64,000 bases of DNA, from assembly GCF_949628265.1 (NCBI RefSeq), contig NC_088787.1, forward strand, positions 19,768,501 to 19,832,500, written 5' to 3'. The notes under the pieces are model-generated. The model saw only the letters and a program-made list of their open reading frames with translations. It made no database searches and was not told where the DNA came from. The DNA is from Cloeon dipterum. Lineage: Eukaryota; Arthropoda; Insecta; Ephemeroptera; Baetidae. Positions 58,401 through 64,000 of the stretch are shown here, piece by piece (position 1 is the first letter of the stretch; every line of letters starts with the position of its first letter). Both the position numbers and the translations under genes were made by a program.

Positions 58401-59904
58401 TCTACAACTTCTACTTTGAACATCTAATTAAAATAAGCAATCCACTGCAGACATCAGCTGAAGCAAGGATATTTCTTAATTTTTCCTAGTTTCCATGGCT
58501 ACATATAGGCGCCTTTTAACTGTTTTTATTGTCCAACTTTGCAAACTACTACAGATCAAGCAATGGCACGGTGCTAGTGATTAATTTATATCGCATATGT
58601 ATAAAATTGTTATTAAAGTTAGAAATAATGGAAAGCTACGGGGAGAGAATCGAAAGGAGCATTATTTGGAGCGTGTGCTGTGCTCGATTGGGCTGCGCAA
58701 CAGGACACACCTCCTTCCCCCGTGCCCCTCGCTGTGTAGAGCAAGGCTAAGATTTCGACTCGCGTCAATAAAATCAAATAAAGCCGTGAGGAAATATGAG
58801 TTATTATAATATCTCTTCGATAGACTCCGATCGTCCAAATTCGGCTAAAAATTTGTGCTTTCGGTCATAATATTATCGTTTCATCCGAATAAACAAAGAA
58901 TTCCGTGTGTGATAAACACCAACAAACAAATATAGCAGACCGCGGCGTGATTTTATTTTCGTCAAGATCATCTGAAAAAATTGTTAGACTTTTGCGATTT
59001 TTACCTGAGAAGCACCCAGGTTCACGATGTGCTCCTTCATGGCGTTCAACTCTTTCCTGACCTCTACATTCTGAAAATTAAAATTAAAAACTCAATTTAA
59101 AAAATCTAGACTTCTCAGCCAGAAGCTTATCTAAAAATTATATCTTATCCTTACCTCACGATCAGCGCTGAGTCTCCTCTGCAAAATCTGAAAATTTGCG
59201 TAACAAGTGGTGAGGGAGAGTCAGTGAAAAATGAGTATGTATGTATGCATACTTCTTGTTTATTTTCTGAAAACGCTTTATTAGCAACATGCAATGGAAA
59301 AGCTACAGTTTTCGCCGCCGAGTTACAGTTTTCGCCGCCGAGTTACAGTTTTCGCCACCCCTACTTTTACATGGGATTCTCATAAGAACTGGCGAGATGT
59401 GTAACGCGGCAGAAACTGTAACTTTACCATATACATACACATCAAATTGGGATGTAAATCTTATCGAGTAAGTGCGAGAAAAACTTTGCCAACACTTTTT
59501 TTATTGAGCTTGCACATAACCCGATGTATCTAGTTGCATTGGGGAACATTAGTGGCCATGAAAACCTGAAAACCACGCATTTATTTCGCTCGAAAAACAT
59601 GTTGAAAATAGTCTCATCTCTGCTGCAAAAGCACAGACTTTAAGCCAAACTATTCAAACTGACGTTTTGAGACATTAATAGCTTTGGTTGGCGTGAATTT
59701 TTCAAAAATCAGCTCATTGAAAATCATACGTGCACATAACGAGTGAAGGTTACAAAAGAGAAAAAATGAGAGTGCTTAGTTTCAGCAAAATGTTTAATAG
59801 AAACATATTAATGTAAAACGCACCTGATAGTCAGCGATGGCTCCTTTAAACTGTTGCTGGATGTTCATAAGGTATGACTCGATACTTTTTGACTGAGCCA
59901 TCAT
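55456..59904 (-). CDS. Unrecognised nine-exon charged, helix-rich protein (280 aa)
   Basis: Exons 59904-59824, 59187-59155, 59070-59005, 57947-57766, 57709-57579, 56770-56658, 56607-56522, 55969-55854 and 55490-55456 join in phase to 843 nt; all have good donors and acceptors. I do not recognise the family. The first 60 residues look like a coiled coil (MMAQSKSIESYLMNIQQQFK, then ILQRRLSADRENVEVRKELN). A basic stretch (RPYMKLLRMKNAIKTKSRDN) and a Glu/Lys-rich segment (MRLEEEVKLKAGKEIPAEEE) follow. The middle is probably the conserved part (MEEFEEEKENIAHSVDKNIG, LNEKERFLSCIGLVTLERSS and VQKYKAEYALKHPLLEIPKA). Then come a basic segment (RRRTETYL, KKRKEKQRE) and a polar tail ending DLPEEETQSQS. 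No signal peptide, membrane helix or catalytic motif is seen. The start is the first of two adjacent Met codons. It is head-to-head with NUP50, and the intron before exon 8 hosts a palindromic MITE. Exons 2 and 9 are very short and so less certain. Confidence 0.7.
56048..56459. mobile_element. 412-bp palindromic MITE in an intron of the charged-protein gene
   Basis: Nearly the whole element is one imperfect palindrome. The ends read AGTTGCGTAAACCC and AGTTGCATAAACCC inward, followed in both arms by GAAGCCGCCAACAGATGGCG, AAGGCA(C)TTCC and CGGTTCAGC blocks, with the centre near 56253. There is no open frame. A degenerate relative sits in Sxl intron 3 (about 38625-38880). The superfamily is undetermined because no clear target duplication is visible. 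Confidence 0.8.
59294..59356. repeat. Three tandem 20-bp repeats
   Basis: The unit AGTTACAGTTTTCGCCGCCG (first copy begins AGCTACAG, last copy diverges after TTTTCGCC) occurs about three times head to tail, inside intron 1 of the charged-protein gene. Confidence 0.8.
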
Positions 59905-60694
59905 GTCTCGATGAGCGAAATAATTTTTTTAACTTTGACCAAGGAAATAATCTTCGCTAGAAGAACAATATTAAATACACACACCATAGCAGGCAGTCTG
60001 GCCGCTTGATAGATGCGATGCTAACGCCATCGAAGCAGGTGATTTCGAATTAGAAAACTGGCTGCATTCAGCTGCACCTGAGATTCAATTTGGTCCTCTG
60101 TTGGCTAAACTGTTAACTTGAAGCGCGGCCGGGCAAAGATGGCAGCGTAATACCGCGTTGGCCTAATAACCGCGTGTATGAGCCTGCTTGATATATTCTT
60201 AAAATTCTTAAAAAATGAATTAAGGACAATGATTTTGAATTATTTTGTAACTTAAGAACAGTGGATTATTTTCAAGTTTCATGAAAACGGCTGAAAGCTA
60301 TTAAAACTGCTATATAAACTCTCGAATTTCTTTTTCGAATAACCGGTGCTAAACTTCTTAGCCTAACCGGTTAACAGGCGAGCTTGTGTTTTGTATTGTA
60401 GTTTTCGTAACCGAACTCGCACACCACACATTGCGAATTTGCGGGTCTTTAAATTTCGACAGTTCGTAAAAGCAAATTTTGAGGTTTAAATTGCACACAT
60501 ACGCGAGGAAGGCAGTGCTGCTGTGACGATATAAAGATTTTTAAGTGGTAAATCACAGTTTCATGAGAAATCTTTTGTTATTCCGCTTGTATCAGGTGCT
60601 GGAAACCACGGCGGGAATCGGCATTGCGATCGTGTCTGTCAGGAATCCACGTGTATCTTGCATTTTACGCAGTTAATTCGGCTTACCAATCAAG
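59905..60694. promoter_or_regulatory. Shared head-to-head upstream region of the charged-protein gene and NUP50
   Basis: About 0.8 kb between divergent start codons. The NUP50 start follows a possible acceptor (TTTTACGCAG at about 60662-60671), so an untranslated NUP50 exon probably lies within it. No specific motif is identified. Confidence 0.45.
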
Positions 60695-63487
60695 ATGTCG
60701 AAGCGGAGACCGACCTCGGAGCTCAACCATGACAACTGGGACCAGGAGGACGAAGAGAAGGAAACGGCCGGCGAGTTCAAACAGGCGAGCAGCGAAGTGT
60801 TACAGGCTCGGAAGGTGCTGTCCGCTAAGAGAAAATCAGCGGCTAGCTCTGGTGAAAACGCACAGGTCAATTGTCTACTTCTGCAATTTGGATGGTTGCT
60901 GGAATTCTTTAATTTTTTTTTTTTTGCAGAAAACGCCGTTCGCAGCGTTCACAGGCTTCTCGAGCAGTACGCCGGCGGCCAAACCCAATTTCAGTTTTTT
61001 GAACTCGACGCCGGCCAACAAGACGAACGGACAGCAGCAGCAGGAGAAGAAGCAGGCCGCTTCGGCCGACGACTATTACCACCAGTTGAAAAGCCTGAAC
61101 GTGTCGGTGTCTTCATGGATATCCAAGCATGTCCAGAGCAATCCCTATTGCATACTGACGCCTGTCTTCCGCGACTATGAAAAGCACCTTGCTAATATAG
61201 AGAAGAAAAAGCCGCTTTTGCCAGCTGAGAGTGAAACTGCAGGTTGTTAATTTGTTTTTCTCTAATTTTTTTCTTGAAAAGTTTAAAGTACAAAAATATA
61301 ATTTTTTCATTTTGATTTTACAAGTAGCATACTATAATATCTTGAGATCGACTGGATTTGAGTCTAATCCTTCAGATTTAATTAAAATGATTTCGAATAT
61401 AAATTAAAAATTCTAGTCTAGGAACTAGAAATATATTAATTTTATCAAAAATTATCATTATCAGAGCTATTTAAAAAAATATTTTCTGTTGGGTAAAATC
61501 AGAACAAATTCTAAATGTTTTTTTCAAATATTTTCTAAAATTATTAACATTTAACACACTAAATCTTAGTATTGTTTTATATTTTAGACTCATCAAGTGT
61601 AACGGAAGGCGAGAGCACTCAGGAGCTGAAAACAGATGCCGCTGAAGTAAAAAAGGACGAGCCTGCAACTCCTGCGGCGGCGCCTGAGGCTCCTCCGGAC
61701 AAGGAAGAACTGAAGGTGGAGGAGAAAAAGGTGACCGAGGAGAAGCCGGAGGTTGCTGCTGGTGTCAATATTTTCGGCTCGATGGGCAAGGCCTCGACAT
61801 TCTCCTTTGGCTCTGCAAAGCCCTCCACTGCGGCACAGCCCAATTCCTTTGTGTTTGGCATCACGAATCCATCGACGACTAGCCTGTTTGGCTCAAATCC
61901 TAGCCCATTTGGGGGCGCCTCATTGTCAGGAACATCGGCGTTTGGCTTCGGAAGCAAGCCGGCCAGCTCTACTTTCTCCTTTGGCAGTACAGAGTAAGAA
62001 TTTAATTTTTGCTGCTCGTATTTATTTCCTGGGTTTGACCAAAGCTCAGAAAATTGAGAAGTTTTCTGAAAAAGTCAGCTGTTTTAAAATAATTATGGTC
62101 AAGCCCAAGCCAATTCTATCTGGTTTTTAGCCAGCTAAATTGTCTAAAGTTAGAGAAGTATGAAAATATTATAACAAAACAGCTTCACCTTGAATTTTAT
62201 AATTTTTTGACATTCAATTTTTCAAATTCAATTTAAATTATAGAATTTAATCTGCGTTAATGTAGAATACAACCTATTTTAAGCCAATAATTCCAACCAA
62301 TTAATGCCCGCGAAAAGTGTCTGGTTTTAATCACCCGTGGTTAAAACAAGCTGGTCAAAATTTGGAACACTAAAGTTGAAAGACTGTCATTGTGAGCATA
62401 GGTTTTTTTCAAATTTTCTTTTCTTCGGTAGGAGAGCCCATAATTTTTAAATTGACATCAATATGAACATAAATTAGACAGACAAAAATCATACGGAAAT
62501 GTAACCCAAAAGCAATTTAAAATCCTGTGTTCTACACGAGTAGTTCAAAATCATATTATTAAGCATAATCTATGAATCATAAAAAAATCTTCGAAAATAT
62601 TAAATTAAAATCGATTTTTGTTTTGATTTCTGTACCAATTTTAAGTAGTCTCATGTTTTCTCTAAAGCTTAAAGTTTTCAATGGCTTTAAAATTAGTTAG
62701 TCTTCTGTCCAGTTTTAAAAATTAAAAAAATTACAAGTTAAAACATTGATATTTCTCTCTGAGCTTTTGATCTGCGCGTTTAATAGTTTGTTGTGAATAC
62801 CTTAAAATATTCATCACAAAAATCCACTTGTTTTTTATTCCTCTATAAATTGTTTACCTTAAAAAATTGATTGAGCAATTGATTGTGAGCTAACTATGTG
62901 TTTTACAACATTTACATTTATTCCAGGCCTGCGTTTTCCTTCAGCAACATTGCCAAGAAACCAGAGGGTGGTGAGGGGGAGAACACTGAAGAAGCAGAGG
63001 AGGCTGAGGAGCCGCCCAAGGTTGAGTTCAACACGTTCAAAGAAGATGATTCCATTTTCGATATTAAGTAGGTTTACATTCTTGAAAACACAAATCGGTT
63101 TCCCAGTTCGTAAGGAAATCCAGTTTTCAACTAGCCATTTGAATTATTGTAACCATATCAAATAAATTGATGCAATTTAGGTGCAAAATGTTCGTGCTGA
63201 AAGACAAGGAGTACAAGGAGCGAGGCTTGGGCCAGCTGTTCATTAAGAGGAAGGACTCCGAGAGCAAGGCACAACTGCTGATTCGCTCATCAGGTGCCAC
63301 CGGGCAGATTCTGCTCAACGTGCTGCTGAACTCGAGCCTCGATCCTAAGAGGGTGGGAAAGAACAACGTTCAGATGGCGTGCATCGCGCTGCCCACTGAC
63401 AAGGAGCCGAGCGTTGTGATGATTCGTGTCAAGACTGGGGAAGATGCTGACAGTTTGCTGCAGAAGATCAAGGATAACCAGATGTAA
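60695..63487 (+). CDS. NUP50: Nucleoporin NUP50 (5 exons, 445 aa)
   Basis: Exons 60695-60865, 60930-61242, 61588-61993, 62927-63067 and 63181-63487 join in phase to 1338 nt (human NUP50, 468 aa). NUP50/Npap60 is a mobile nuclear-basket nucleoporin that binds importin-alpha, Ran-GTP and importin-beta and speeds cargo release. The N terminus has the importin-alpha-binding motif (MSKRRPTSELNHDNWDQEDE, human MAKRNAEKELTDRNWDQEDE). The central NUP50 domain follows (YYHQLKSLNVSVSSWISKHV, then VFRDYEKHLANIE). Exon 3 has an acidic/Pro-rich linker and about seven FG dipeptides (FSFGS, FVFGI, LFGS, FGFGS). The C-terminal Ran-binding domain begins at EFNTFKEDDSIFDIKCKMFV and ends IKDNQM. Full colinearity supports start and stop. 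An AATAAA at about 63685 is the likely poly(A) signal. Confidence 0.95.
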
Positions 63488-64000
63488 AACCACTATGCAC
63501 CGACCATAGACGAGAGAAGGATAAAATGGGAAGAAATCGCGTTTTTATTGACGTTGTCCGACAAATTCAGGCAGGAATCTGATCGACTTTGTATTTTCCG
63601 TTTTTCTGTTACGTGTAAGCTTCTAAAGAAACCTTTATGAAGCTATACGGAATTCCTGTGCATAATTATGAAATATTTGAGAAGAATAAAGGATATATTC
63701 GGCTACAAGGAGTCAAACTTACATTGTTTACTTACAAAGTGTCAATTCTGCTTGTTGATTTTCAAGAGTAATTTTGTTATTATCATTTGAGGAGGGAAGG
63801 TTTGATTTTCTTGGCAAGAATAACATCAACAGATAATATCAACATCTAATATTTCAAAAGTTAGAATGGAATTTTTGATACAAAATTTCAAATAAAATAT
63901 GAAAAAATGAAATTTGTATAATGGTTAAATATTGAGCTTCCTTTTTTGGGTAATTTATTACAAAATTTTCTTCTTAAAAAATGGTTGATTTGTATGAATT
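63488..64000. other. NUP50 3' UTR and window end
   Basis: Contains the probable NUP50 poly(A) signal near 63685. The remainder is AT-rich with nothing recognisable. Confidence 0.5.

Overview
This is nuclear DNA from an arthropod, most likely an insect. It is AT-rich, and its genes are split by short GT-AG introns. It carries a Sex-lethal-type RNA-binding protein gene and two ecdysteroid-kinase-like genes. It also holds single-copy orthologues of animal housekeeping genes (JAZF1, MFSD8, TMEM134, LYRM7, UBE2L3, NAA25, NUP50). Genes are dense, about 13 in 64 kb, and strands alternate frequently. I could not fix the order or species from sequence alone. All gene models were spliced by eye; reading phase was checked across every junction.

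Layout: 1-4.7 kb JAZF1 (+), a three-zinc-finger transcriptional cofactor. 5.1-6.5 kb, an unrecognised minus-strand gene built around about 44 copies of a 24-bp coding minisatellite with a one-base frame slip. 8.15-17.06 kb, two tandem, intact ecdysteroid-kinase-like genes (-). They belong to a segmental duplication whose two halves differ by a 3.2-kb block, a foldback insertion (first copy) and a solo LTR (second copy). 18.98-28.40 kb MFSD8/CLN7 (+), a lysosomal transporter of the major facilitator superfamily, with a 5.9-kb first intron. 29.85-33.04 kb TMEM134 (-). 33.94-34.89 kb LYRM7 (+), a complex III assembly factor. 35.61-36.67 kb UBE2L3 (-), a ubiquitin E2. 37.39-37.75 kb a possible micro-gene (+). 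37.93-40.42 kb Sxl (-). 43.79-49.05 kb NAA25 (-), the NatB auxiliary subunit, 15 exons. 52.81-53.25 kb a small ankyrin-repeat protein (+). 55.46-59.90 kb an unrecognised nine-exon charged protein gene (-). 60.70-63.49 kb NUP50 (+).

The genes do not form one pathway. Most lie as head-to-head or tail-to-tail pairs: TMEM134/LYRM7, UBE2L3/micro-gene and the charged-protein gene/NUP50 share short upstream regions. MFSD8/TMEM134, LYRM7/UBE2L3, micro-gene/Sxl and ankyrin/charged-protein gene converge.

The non-genic DNA contains several non-autonomous elements: two related foldback elements (21.6-22.4 kb and 50.4-51.3 kb), a 412-bp palindromic element at 56 kb with a worn relative in a Sxl intron, a 590-bp TA-flanked MITE at 41.7 kb, and a dispersed repeat shared by 17.6 kb and 53.5 kb. 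I saw no CRISPR array, tRNA, rRNA or bacterial-type operon. The most unusual single object is the coding minisatellite gene.
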